Source: Punctularia strigosozonata HHB-11173 SS5 (lineage: Eukaryota; Basidiomycota; Agaricomycetes; Corticiales; Punctulariaceae). Taken from it: 64,000 bases of DNA. The notes under the pieces were generated by a model that was not told where the DNA came from, ran no database searches, and worked only from the letters and a program-made list of their open reading frames with translations. The stretch covers positions 1,199,148 to 1,263,147 of the forward strand of contig NW_006767439.1 in the NCBI RefSeq assembly GCF_000264995.1. The letters run 5' to 3'. Positions 48,373-59,117 of the stretch are shown here, in pieces (the stretch's first letter is position 1; every line of letters starts with the position of its first letter). The translations under genes and the position numbers were made by a program.

Positions 48373-49711
48373 TCAGATCCTCGCGACGGACTCGGCCGCA
48401 GCTTTCACCCCGTGTTCCTTCGCCCACAACTCGCGTCCGACGCGCGTCTCCTCCTCGGTCGTCAGCACGATATCAAACTGCAAGAGCTTGAACGCGCCGC
48501 CCTGGGGAAAGCCTCGCGCGCGCGCCTCCGCGTCGTCGTTCACGTCCTTGTAGCTCTGCACGAACACCTGAGAGATCTGCGCGAAAGAGGGGGGAGAGAA
48601 GGGCGGATGGCACGTACGACGACGAGCGACTTCTTAACACCAAAGACGGCGTCGCTTTCCAAGTAGACGTCGCCTTCCGGGTACAGGGCGGTGATCAGCT
48701 TCGTGTATCTGCAATGGACGGTCCAGTCAGTTCGACGACAACCTGGTCACGCGTAGAGTAACGCACCCAGGTGCCGTGACCATGAGGTGCAGGTGGTTCG
48801 GGCGCATATTATGTCTACCGAGGTGCACAAGTAGCTCCCCCACAGGCCCCTGCAGAACGCACAGAAGGTCGTCAGCGGACGTCGCAGTAACCTCGGATGG
48901 CGAGCAGGAGGAACGCACATCGCCTGGAATGGGATACGCCACGGGAACGATGGCGCGATAACCGTATTTGCCCTCCTTGTCCGACCGTAGACGTCCACGA
49001 CAGTCGGGCTGTTCGCGATCCTTATACTGCGTATCGTAAAACCCTGCACGACGGAGCGCATGAGAGCGAGAACCGCGCGTAGATCAGAATCTCCTACCAA
49101 GCTCATCCGTCTCCCAAGTCTCGATAACCGCGTCCGGGATCGGCTCGCCCTTGGTGTTGAGCACACGTCCCTCGACGTACATATACTGGCCCTTGCCCTC
49201 CGACGCGATCGTTCCTCCAAGCTCCACTAACCCAAGCCCCAATCAGTTTCACGCCGCTCTTGAGCACGGCGATCGCACGACTCACCGTCCGGAGCGTCCT
49301 CGGTGAAGAACGGCCCGAGCACGCTACTCTCCGTCGCGCCGCCCTGAGGTGGGTTGTTGATCGCGTCCACGAGGGCCGAGACGCCGAGGACGTCGGAGAG
49401 GAGGATGCACTCCTGCCGGAGATCGGTGCAGGTCTTGCCGACGCGGGTCAAGAACTGGATGGCGGTCATCCACTCGGCGGTGGTGAGCGACGTTTCCTCG
49501 ACGAAGGCATGCAGGTGCTTGATGAGGTTCGTGAACACGAACCGCGACCGGCTGAATGAAGAACAAGAGGCTCGTCAGTGATGGGCTGAGTGACGAAGGA
49601 GGTTTCGCGCACGCGTCGGGGGCGTGCTCGGTGAGCTTGAGGATATTGTTGGTGATCGTCTCCGGGCGTTCGGGGTACTATCGAATACGGAGGTGAGCAA
49701 AGTGATCTGCC
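48373..49711 (-). CDS. Intradiol ring-cleavage dioxygenase (catechol/hydroxyquinol 1,2-dioxygenase type)
   Basis: Exons read leftward. ERPETITNNILKLTEHAPDA leads into RSRFVFTNLIKHLHAFVEET and SLTTAEWMTAIQFLTRVGK, the N-terminal dimer domain. Next come SSVLGPFFTEDAPD, ELGGTIASE, EGRVLNTKGEPIPDAVIETW, QYKDREQPDCRGRLRSDKEG and KYGYRAIVPVAYPIPGD with an iron-ligand Tyr. RPNHLHLMVTAPGY follows with the two His ligands, then YPEGDVYLESDAVFGVKKSL and the tail AAAESVARI (stop 48373-48375). All iron ligands are present. Family role: opens the ring of catechol or hydroxyquinol between the two hydroxyls, a step in lignin-derived aromatic breakdown, in the cytosol. The first exon is unclear: MADHFAHLRIR at 49711 runs into TAG directly before YPERPET in the same frame, so either that TAG is part of an intron acceptor or the N-terminus is damaged. 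Confidence 0.87.
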
Positions 49712-52700
49712 ATCGGGCCGACGGCGGCAGACGAAGCGGATGTCCACAACGATGAAGGTGAGAGGGGGGGATGTGGACGCGAAAACAAGACGAGATAACG
49801 ATAACAGATACAGAAGGCACGGGCACGTTGCGGGCCTGGGGCTCTGCGAAAAGCAGAGAAGCGAGAACAAGGTTCACGGCTGACATACGCAGCGCTCGGG
49901 CACGGACCGATGACGAAGATGATTGGCATCCTCGTGGCGCCCGTGCGAGAGACGGAGGAATAATACCCAAGAAGGGCAGATCGGTGGGACCCCAGGAGGC
50001 GGGTGACAGATTCTAGGTTGGAATGCAGTCAAGAAGGAAGGGAGTGCTCGTGCGCGCAAGCGGCGACGAGACGTCTGATAGACTCTGCGGGCTCTTGCGA
50101 TAGGTTGCGCAGGAGAATGACGGCATCGCAGACGAGGTTATTAAGTGGCGCAGGAGAGGCGGGCATGGGACGTAAAATGCATCGACGTCGGCACCACGTG
50201 CAGACATGGCGAAAATATAAGAACGATGGGGTGTTCGATGTCGACAAGAGCACAAGTCATGCGAGATGAGCCACCGAAACCAGGCCATGACGGAGTCTTC
50301 AATGGCCGGTGGTCTGACCCATATGAGGCGGCGAGCGGTACGAAAAATATCGTGATTGCATCACGACGACGAACGTAAGAATGGGCCGATCACGGCCAGC
50401 TAGCCAGCACCTGATGCACGAACGTGTGCCCAAGGCGCAGACCCTTGACATCGTCAATGCATACAATCGCCTCTCAAATGAAATCAACTGTAACAGAACG
50501 GAGAAATGGCGAGAGCAGGCGAGACGAGATGACACCGCCGAACGGAAAACAGCGAAACTGCGTCCTGCCGCCCGCTGCCAAGTCAAAACACACCCGGAGG
50601 GGAAAGAAGTTCAAGGATAGCCGCTCGAGCGCTCAGAGCATTTCGAGGACCGAGATGAAGATGGGATCAGATAGATTCCGGGACAAAGATGAGCGACAGG
50701 CATGACAGCCCAGACAGCCAAAGAAGAAGGCACGAGGATGCGGAAGCAGATGGCCAAGAGAGATCAATCAAGGACGAAACGGAAGAAGATCGGCCCCATC
50801 CACCAGCGCTTCTGAAAGGATTCACATGCCACAGACCGCCAAACGCCCAGCCCAGGCGCCCGGAGGATCTAAAACGAGGAAATAGGCATGTGGGGAGGCG
50901 ATGAAATCGCAAGGGGCCGCGCGCGCGCTGCGATCCTTTCAGCGCATACAGCCCAGGAATATGCAGGAGACGAGGTGGCGGTCGGACGCCAGAAGAGTAG
51001 TGACGGCCGACGGACAGCGCGACGAACAGAGATTCGTGAAACGCGCTCTGAGATAAGGCGGAGAAGACGGAGATTGAACCAGGAACGATGCGACGATCGT
51101 CACGAAAAATGAACGGAAAGAGGAAGGAGAGCGGGAAACGTGGCGAGCGGGAGGTAAACAACAGCACAGGAACGGAGACAATGAAGGTGCCAATTGGAGA
51201 CGTACGGGTAGATCGAACGCCGGCGGCGGGATCCCATTCGAGAGGGCCTTGTTGACGGGCGGTGCGGCGGGGTCTGCCATTGCGTACTATGGGGATCCTG
51301 AAGCGGCGAGGCGATGAGGCTAGATGTAGAGTCAAGGTTGAATTGGGACCTGAGTCGAAGTTCGATGTTAGTTATGTTCAAAACTTGCAAAGGGACGCAG
51401 ATGGCGATCGTCTTACCTCGTTTGGATAGACTCGACTTTGAAACGAGTCTCGCGATGAGATAGGGCGCGATCGGAAGGCCGATATCGTCGAGAGCGTCGA
51501 GATCGGTACTGCAGACGAAGACAGTGAGAGAACAGATCCCCTCGTCGTTGTTGGCGAAAAGGTCGATGATCCCAACTGAACGGCCTCGAGAGGGTCTTAT
51601 CCTGGTCGGTCGTCCGGGGTACCGTGGGGGAGCGTGGGGCGCGTCGACCTCAATACGCACAGAAGGGGGTGCGCGATCTCGAATCAGGTGTGCTTGCATT
51701 GGTCATTCGCTCCATCTCGTCACGTCCTAGGCCCTCGCATCGAGAAAGCCGTTACTCCTTGTGGCCGCTTCTCTCCGTACGGGCGCCGCGCTGGCGTTTC
51801 TGTTGTCATAAAAGATGGGCTTCAGGACGTCGCGAGATGCATATATGCGCCGTGAGCTTGCGGGACAAGGACTATGATTTGGTGGGGGGGAAGTCATGCA
51901 TGCCCCGTCTATCGACGACGAAGCCCCTCTTCAGCATCAGATGACGGAATCGAGAGAGGGTCAGCAGGGCTGCGTCCGGGAAATCACCAGCAGGCCGGGG
52001 GACAGCGTCGGACTTGGTACTCTAACAGCGGAGCTGGAAAACGGCAGCATCGGCACTAAGTCCTATCCTTTTCATCAGCACCGCCATCCAAATCAGGGCA
52101 AAATCCCCGAGTGCCTGATGCCTGGCACCTTCCTGTTTCGGTGCCTGCATCCCCACTCAAAACGTGGCAAACCTTGCTCGATATAATTCCGCGTGCCGCC
52201 GGTCTAACCGTCCTAAGTAAGACAATAGAGAGCAGGGGGCGCCATCTGAGACAGCAGCACGCAGTTCGCGCCCAAGGAGAACAAATCATAGATGCTAATC
52301 TGGTGGGGAGTCATGCATATGTCAGGAAACGGTGCAGAGCGAGACCGTCGCTCTCTCTTTCCTTCTTACCCTCACCACGTCCGAGGAGCGCGAGGGGCTT
52401 CCCGTCGCGTATCGCGCTCGCGGGCCACACACCGCCAGCGACTCTCCGGGATTCGGCACGCAGGGCCTCTGATATCGCCTCTCATCTGACATCAAGAGAT
52501 GCAGCGCGACGTTCTTTCTCCAGCAGCGCACCGCGGAGACAAGCTCGAAGTGCGCAGTCACCAGTTCTGACCAAGATGCGAGCGCGGGAACGAGAAACGA
52601 GCGCGGGGACGTTCGGGACTCACGGCCCACTTCGCGTTCCGACGGCTCGCAGCTCACCGCCGGCCCAGAAGAGCTCTCGATAGTGCCGGTGCCAGCACAC

Positions 52701-53920
52701 GGTGCAATAACACGACGTCGAGGGGTTACGGGGACGCAGGATGCAGTCCCCAAACGGGGTTTCCGCGAACAGAGTTCAATAGATCCATCACGGGCTGCTT
52801 ATAGCCCTTACAAGTTACAACCTTATCCCCGCGACGGCCGCACGCACGCACGCGTGCAACAACGAGACGGTGTTGTTGGCTCGCCTTCGCGCCGGACGAT
52901 CTCTCGCCTTCCTCTCCAGGTTTAGATCGACATTCGTACACGTACTCAGCGTACACGTACAGCCGGCCCTTTTCGTCTGACGTCGGGTGGGGGCAGGGCC
53001 TCGACTAATCATCTCGCGCTAGATGAAGGGGGGGGGGTGTTACGAGCGCGCCGAGCTGGAAAACTTCATCGTGTTCTGATGGGCCGGATCGTCCATTACG
53101 AGCAATCATTGCCTCACACCATCGCCTCGCCTCGCGGACCTCCTGTGCCATCGGTGTACGGCCGATCCGTTCGTCAACCTGACTACGTACTATGGACGAC
53201 ATACCCGGGTGCATGGGGGGCCACACCACGCTATTTAGCGAGTTGACGCGAACACCACGAGGGGCAGAGAGGCCAACACGAGGTGGGAGCCGCTCGCTGA
53301 TCGCCAACACCCTCTCGCACAACATCCCATCTTCCCATCCCGCGCGCGTTCCGCCCACCCACACCAAGAAGAGGGCTTCTGAAACGGCCTGCATCTCCCA
53401 CCATCTAATCCGTCCCCATCTTCGCCATCGTGCTTCCCGAACCTTCTCCCTCCCCGATTTCCGCGTCCAAAGAACACATTCTCGCCGGGGTCCCAGCACT
53501 CCGCCTTTCGCTCGCCGCTCCTTCGAGAAAAGCGCGCGTCAGAACACGTCCGCACCAGGAAGGCAAGCCCGTCCCGACCGCTGACGCTCCCATCGACCAA
53601 ATCCGGACACAAGGCCTGACGCAAACCGGGAAAAATTGCGCCACCACGGCCTTGGGCCCCCCACGCCCACAAGCTCCCTGCCGCCATCCTTCTTCTCCTC
53701 GCTGTCGCATTTGATTAGACCGCCCCCCCTGCTCGCCTGGGTGGCGTGTGTTTCGGGCCTATTCGCTGTATATTCCGATTTCATTTAATAATCGCCCCCC
53801 GAGCAAGTTCCTCCCTAGCCAATTCGCTTACCGTGCCCTCCTCCCTCCCTCCTCCGCTCCTCCGTCCGCAGATCTCTCTATTGTCTCCCGCGACGAGTCA
53901 CTCCCTCCGACCCTTCTAAA
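49712..53920. other. Long stretch without a supportable gene
   Basis: Over 4 kb of mostly GC-rich sequence has many overlapping open frames on both strands, none of known type. A first-exon-like ATG at 51280 (minus; MADPAAPPVNKALSNGIPPP, followed by GTACGT) and a 45-codon frame at 50029-50166 (minus) are the only pieces with protein-like character. A poly-G/C tract lies near 53029-53038. Confidence 0.4.
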
Positions 53921-55408
53921 ATGGAACGCAACGCGAGCACGAGCGTCGAGTGAGTCACGCCGCTCTCGGCTTCTATTCTCGCAAGCTCTGCAGATCGCTC
54001 ACCACCTCTATCTCTCTCTATCTTCCCTCGTTATTGTCTTTCGCCCGTGCTTCCTCAACATCGTCCCGAACGTCCCCAACCTTGGAACGGCGCGCACGTT
54101 ACCTGTCCACCGTGGCACTGCAGCTTCCCGTTCTTGCTCTCCGAAGAGCTCACCTACGCGCCCGCGCAGACCGGCTACCCGTTGTACGTCACCGCGCAGC
54201 GCGTGCGGCCCGCCGCCGCGTCCTCGGTCTCCGTCTCGCCGGAAGACCCCGAGGGGCTCACGCTCGTCGTCCTGCACTCGACCTCCTTCCACAAGGAGAC
54301 CTGGTTCCCTGCGCTCGACGACCTCTTCGCCCGCCTCGCCCAATCGCCGCCACCGCCACCACCATTGTCATCGCAATCACGTGCCTCGCCCGCCGCACCC
54401 AAGATCGCAGAGGCTTACCTGATCGAGTGCCCGAACCACGGCCGGTCCGCGGTGCTCAACGAGCGCCTCCTCGCCGCGCACGACTTCCCGGGCGATAACG
54501 CGTGCGCGCGCTACGCCGACGCCGCCGCGCACTTCCTCCTCGCCACGCCCTCCATCGTCGGTTCTTCCCCCAACAGCGGCAACCACAGCCCTAGGCGCCG
54601 CCCGCGCCAGCTCGTCGCGATCGGGCACTCGCTCGGCGGCGTCGCCGCGGCCCTCGTCGCGTCGCACCCGGCCCTCGCCCCGCTCTTCCGCGCCGCCGTG
54701 CTCGTCGAGCCGATGCTCTCCCCGCCGCCGCTCGGCAACGCGGCGCTCTTCCCGCTCCGCAAAGCGCTCCTCCGCTCCGCGTACGAGCGCGTCGACGTCT
54801 GGCGCTCCCGGACCAAAGCCTACGCCTACTTCTCTCCCCCGCCCCACCCAACCCAGGACGGAGGGGCGAAGAAGGGCGGCAAGACGACGACGCGGTGGGA
54901 CGACCGCGTCGCGCGCTGCTTCGTGCGCTACGCCGTGCGCGACCACCCCGCGCGCGAGAGGGGGGAGTACGACGGCGTCACGCTCTGCTGCGCGCGCGAA
55001 CAGGAGGCGGCGATGTACCGCGACTGCCGCGGGCCGGTCGAGCCCGTGCCCGCGCTCGCGCGCCTCGCGCGCCGGATCCCGGTCCACCTCGTCCTCGGCG
55101 AGGTCAAGGACTGCGTGCCGGGGAACGTGCACGACGCGCTCGTACGCGAGTGCGCGTGGCGCGGGGTCGACGTCATGCCGGGCGTGGGACACCTCGCGGT
55201 GCAGACCGCGCCTGGGGCGGTGGCGGGCGCGGTGTGGGAGGCGTTGGGCGCGTGCGTGAGGGAGGGCGCGTTCGTGGTCGAGCCTGGGGTGAGGGGGGAC
55301 AGGGAGGAGGGCGAGCGCGAGCGCGAGGCCGCGAGGGCGTGGGGATACGAGCGGGATATGGGCGGGCTGCAGTACCACGTCGTCGCGGCGGCTATGAGCA
55401 AGTTGTGA
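53921..55408 (+). CDS. Alpha/beta hydrolase with C-terminal SKL peroxisomal signal
   Basis: Exon 1 is 53921-53949 (MERNASTSV); intron 53950-54123; exon 2 is 54124-55408, beginning FPFLLSEELTYAPAQTGYPL. Total is about 437 residues. Motifs: LVVLHSTSFHKETW (oxyanion region), AYLIECPNHGRSAV, nucleophile elbow AIGHSLGGVAAALVA (about 54620-54660), LVLGEVKDCV (probable acid residue) and GVGHLAVQ (catalytic His). The last residues are AMSKL, a canonical PTS1, so the enzyme should be imported into peroxisomes. It is a paralogue of the partial gene at 1-1302, which ends in AKL. The substrate is unknown; lipid ester or acyl-CoA thioester are plausible. The gene is very GC-rich, and long antisense frames overlap it. 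Confidence 0.9.
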
Positions 55409-56569
55409 AGGACCGGTGAGCGTCGGATCTCAGTCGTGCTGCGTGGGCACATGGGCTGATGGGTTGTTGCGTCTCCTAGGTCCAACGATCGCTCCGGAAC
55501 GGCCGTTATGACGGAGACGTCGTGCGGCTCGCGATCTGCAGTAGCCTCAGCCAACGCTCCGATGAGGCCTGATCCGACACTGTTCGAGACGTACACGAAC
55601 GTCGAAGGCTCTATGGGCATCGCACGCCCCCCGCTTGCAACCTCGTTTGCCCCCACTTCAAGCGCTCCGCGCATGGGTCACCCTTACTCGCATTTCACCC
55701 ACCAAAACAGGGCCTCGGATGCGAAATCGCGAGCTCCATTTGTACAAATACGCTCAGCCACACGAACAAACTACGAAGAACGACCGACCATGAACGACAT
55801 CTCGTATACCCTTCATCTCTCTCGCCCCCTCCCGCTTCCTTTTTTTTTTGCTCGTGTTGTTGCTCATTTCTTTGCTCCTGGCTACTCGTCGCTATCGATT
55901 GATCTCCTCATATTCTGTTCGTTGCTCTGTTGTTCGCGGTGATATCGCGATTTGCTGTTTCTCTCATGTTGTACGAGAATTGACTCAGGACTATAGAAAT
56001 GAAGGGGGAGGACGTGGCTGTTGTTGTTGCGATCGCTATCTCTTTGGAATGCATGTACGATATACTCATCGGAACGTACGCGTGATATGCAGCTCAATAG
56101 AAACATTCGATCAAAACATTGAGCAAGCTTAGCCGCGAGTCACCTTGAAGGGCACTCCGTTGAGATACTGATGAGGCGCGAGCGCCATGTATTGTAGGAT
56201 TCCCGGAACGCAAGGACGGAAGGTTTCCTACGATGGGCTTCGTGGGCGTCCGTCCGGGCGTCAAATAATCCATCAACGCTAGAGCCAGACATCTGCGAGC
56301 GTGGGATGAGAGGGATACCCTGGTCCTTGTCGGGTGTCGCGATGGATATACAGATGGCGCAACCATTGAAAATGCAGCACCCGATGCCCAGCTGAACGAT
56401 GAATGGGCCCTCTCCGAAAGATCGGAGAGCTCGCGTTTGCATATTCCGTAGCCGACCGAAGATGGCGGCTTAGTCGCTGCTTGACACACTAGGGGAATAA
56501 CGTGGAGCGTGTGGAAAACATCGAGACACCAAGGTCCCACGCTATCCAGGCAGAAGATAGGGGTGTATT
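55409..56569. other. Intergenic, nothing recognised
   Basis: A T-run at 55841-55849 and assorted short frames were seen; no gene. Confidence 0.45.
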
Positions 56570-56750
56570 AGTATATATTCCAAAGGCAGCTTGACGCCAC
56601 AGTGCACAGGCCTGGGATAAGCCCAGTGAACCTTCCGGACTCACCCAGTTTAAGATACCGCCATTAAACCGTGAATCAACTTGCGACAACACGAAGATCT
56701 CCTGCAGGAATTCTAATGAGAAGCGATCGATAGGCCAGTGCGCGTTGTGT
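56570..56750 (-). pseudogene. F-box domain fragment
   Basis: Minus-strand codons give NAHWPIDRFSLEFLQEIFVLSQ then LSQACALWRQAAFG, matching the order in the cluster genes (NASRPINRLPVELLAEILVLSR; TQVCSHWRTIAL). The match stops on both sides and no leucine-rich part follows. It is a remnant of the same F-box family, 8 kb from the main cluster. Confidence 0.5.
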
Positions 56751-57373
56751 CCGATACGGGAACTCAGCGACAACCCAAGAGATGCCCTTGTCAAACAGTC
56801 AGAATGGAGAAGGTAGCCGAATCCAAGCTTGGTAGCTCTTGCGTGCATTGGACATTGCTTTATGCCAGGTGGAGTGTATGCACGTGCTCGAGCGCGCGTG
56901 GGGGAACAGAGGTCGTGCAACGCCTTGCCTTGACGGCTTCGATATCAGCGATTATTTCCGATCCTTCCAAATGGACTATGCTCTAGTGCGCGTCGGGGAA
57001 CTACGTCGTCGCGAAACGTCTTGACCTGACGGCTTCGGCATCAATGACGCGAGATCGACGACGACATATCGCCGCCAAGGGCAGCTGGGGAGGTAGGTGG
57101 GCAGACGGCAACGTACATCTCGATAGCATGCTAGATGAGACCAAGGCAGCCCTTCGGCACATATACAAAAGTGAATGCTAGCGTGAGTCTTCAGGAATCC
57201 GAAGGTCTGAGCTTGGGTAGTGTTTGATGGGCTGATGTGGTGGCAGTAGATTTGTTGGGCATTCAGATGCCGTCGCGATTTGCAGTGCATGCACTGGCAT
57301 TGCTCTGATATATCTTACGTGAGTAGCTTCGGATTTTGGGTTCGGGCGCTGGTGTTGTGACATTCCATCAGCC

Positions 57374-57496
57374 ATGCACTACAACATGCAGTGCGAATGT
57401 TGCCCGTTGCCAGGGTGCACCTTCCAATTTCAGGCCTACAACAATCTTGAGGCACATGCCGGCAACATCAGTTATGTTAGAGCAGCAACAAGGCTG
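57374..57496 (+). other. Small zinc-finger-like open frame, possible transposase remnant
   Basis: ATG 57374 gives a short frame containing CECCPLPGCTFQFQAYNNLE and AHAG, which has the C-x(4)-C-x(12)-H look of a C2H2 finger, then stops near 57500. Such fingers are found at the start of some basidiomycete transposases. There is no further support. Confidence 0.25.
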
Positions 57497-57847
57497 TCGT
57501 GAGCATCACTTGCCTCCGCCGCAGCCCGATGTCTTGTACTCGGCCTTCATATCGTGGGATGAGATGAGAGGCGGGGATGAGTCATTACCCAACGCCGGGG
57601 ATCGATACACCGGTATTGAAGCTACACTGGTCGCAGTGAGCTCAAAGATATAACACTATTGATTGGGATCGCGAGGCTCACCAGAACATGACGAAGCTAC
57701 TAACGTCGATGTCTATGGTAAGAGTGGGAGAATTGGGTCACGAACCGAAGAGCCCAACAAAGCGCCCGCGGTATAGATAATGTGTTATGAATGTTTACCC
57801 TACGTTGTGTATCAGCGGCTTTATTATCTGTAGAACATTGTTCATGA

Positions 57848-58882
57848 GGTGTGACCGCCGCAATGGCCGGTACATCCACAAAGATGCGCGGTTCCACCGC
57901 CGCCGTTGCTCTTGAGGGTTGAGCAGACAGGTAGCACCAGTGATGGTGCGGGTCGGACCAGCTGCGTTGGTGCTACCTGCGGGGGACAGTCTGGTGCCAC
58001 CACTGGAGGGTTCAGCGGACGGGTAGCACCAGCGATGTTGCGGGTCTGACCAGCTGCGTTGGTGCTACCTGCGGGGGACAGTCTGGTGCAACCAAGCGAT
58101 GTGGGGCAACCATAGCATCATCCGGTCGCACCGCCGGATTGGGTACGACCAGGGCTACATTATGGTGTTACCGGCGTGTCAGCTGGGTCCTACCCCCAGT
58201 CCTAAGGAACGCCGGTAGGTCTTACCATGGCGAGCAGAATGGTGCGACCACCTGCAACCTGCGGTCGCAATGGTAACACCAATCCACCGGTAGGTCTTAC
58301 CACAACTCGGGACATGGTGCGACCACCTATCCGACAGGTAGGACCGTGCCGCAGTGTGGTCGGACCATTGGCGGCTTCTCAACTGCTGGTGGTACCATCA
58401 GTCAAAACGCGGTCGCACCAGTGCACTCCTGCCGGTGGTACCGAAGACGATGGAAGGTAAGACCTTCGGTCGCTACGATATGTCATCGTTGGTAAGACCG
58501 ACATGGTCGCATCCTGCGATGGTAACACCAAACTTCACCGGGTAGCGGGCGAGGTTCGCCAGTCCGGACCGGGCATCCGCAGTGGATACAACTATGCGTT
58601 GGGACATATGAAGAAGGCCGTCGGAACGATCCTGGTGTATTTGGGACCGAATGGTCCGACCGAACTTACGAGTGGTACGACCTGGGAAACCACTGGGGGA
58701 AAACGCGAGGTGTACCCCGAAGCTTCACAAGGATACCATGCCTTGACCGGGGACAGATATTCCTCAGACAAGCGCATGGTGCAGACCATACAAACGTGCG
58801 GGCTGTGCTCTGGAAATTATTCGGATGGCGCGCACACATTTCTGGAGAAAAGTGAGTGATTTTGCAAAACCGGATGGTAACA
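57848..58882. repeat. Array of 30 GGTNNNACC gapped palindromes
   Basis: By direct reading, 30 exact GGTNNNACC sites start at 57848, 57890, 57930, 57951, 57969, 57993, 58022, 58043, 58061, 58085, 58124, 58142, 58164, 58186, 58218, 58241, 58272, 58293, 58316, 58337, 58358, 58388, 58411, 58434, 58456, 58491, 58521, 58653, 58674 and 58874. Random sequence of this length would hold about 0.25. The three middle bases vary widely (AGC, CGG, GCT, GTT, CTT, AAG, AAC and others). Distances between neighbours are mostly 18-24, with others near 30 and 40. No frame is coding. The array lies just beyond the 3' end of the KDZ transposase gene, so it may be its subterminal binding region; this is inference. 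Confidence 0.9.
57914..58097. repeat. 92-base tandem duplication within the array
   Basis: Bases 57914-58005 and 58006-58097 are two copies of a 92-base unit with about ten differences. Each copy has four GGTNNNACC sites at matching offsets. In two of the four pairs the spacer changed (CGG to CTG; GCC to GCA) while all GGT and ACC half-sites stayed the same. Confidence 0.85.
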
Positions 58883-59117
58883 CCGGGCTGGTTTATCCAC
58901 GGGCCGCGGCGGTCACTCCAAGAAAATGCGGGTACGTATGATCAACCATTGATATTGGGGCATATTAGGTGTAACTCGTGAGTGGGGAGGTTACACTTAA
59001 TAATGTCATGTCTTGGGGGTGACCAAGGTGAGTGCTTGTCGAGGAGTACCTGGTCGCCGTTTATCGCGGACGCGCGACCATCGGTCTGCAAGTCGCGTGA
59101 AGCAGGGATGTTTGTCA

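Noticed and set aside
50029-50166. 45-codon minus-strand frame (MPASPAPLNNLVCDAVILL)
   Set aside because: It looks protein-like but is short, has no known relative and no clear exon partners; not enough for a gene.
51200-51280. Possible first exon MADPAAPPVNKALSNGIPPP on the minus strand
   Set aside because: It has a good-looking ATG and donor, but no convincing downstream exon could be found.
54377-55378. 333-codon antisense frame opposite the SKL hydrolase
   Set aside because: Composition (Arg/Ala/His-rich) is that of a GC-driven antisense shadow; the plus-strand gene has all family motifs.
57848-58882. CRISPR-like array
   Set aside because: There are no identical repeats with unique spacers of constant length; the conserved part is a 9-base gapped palindrome in a eukaryotic genome.
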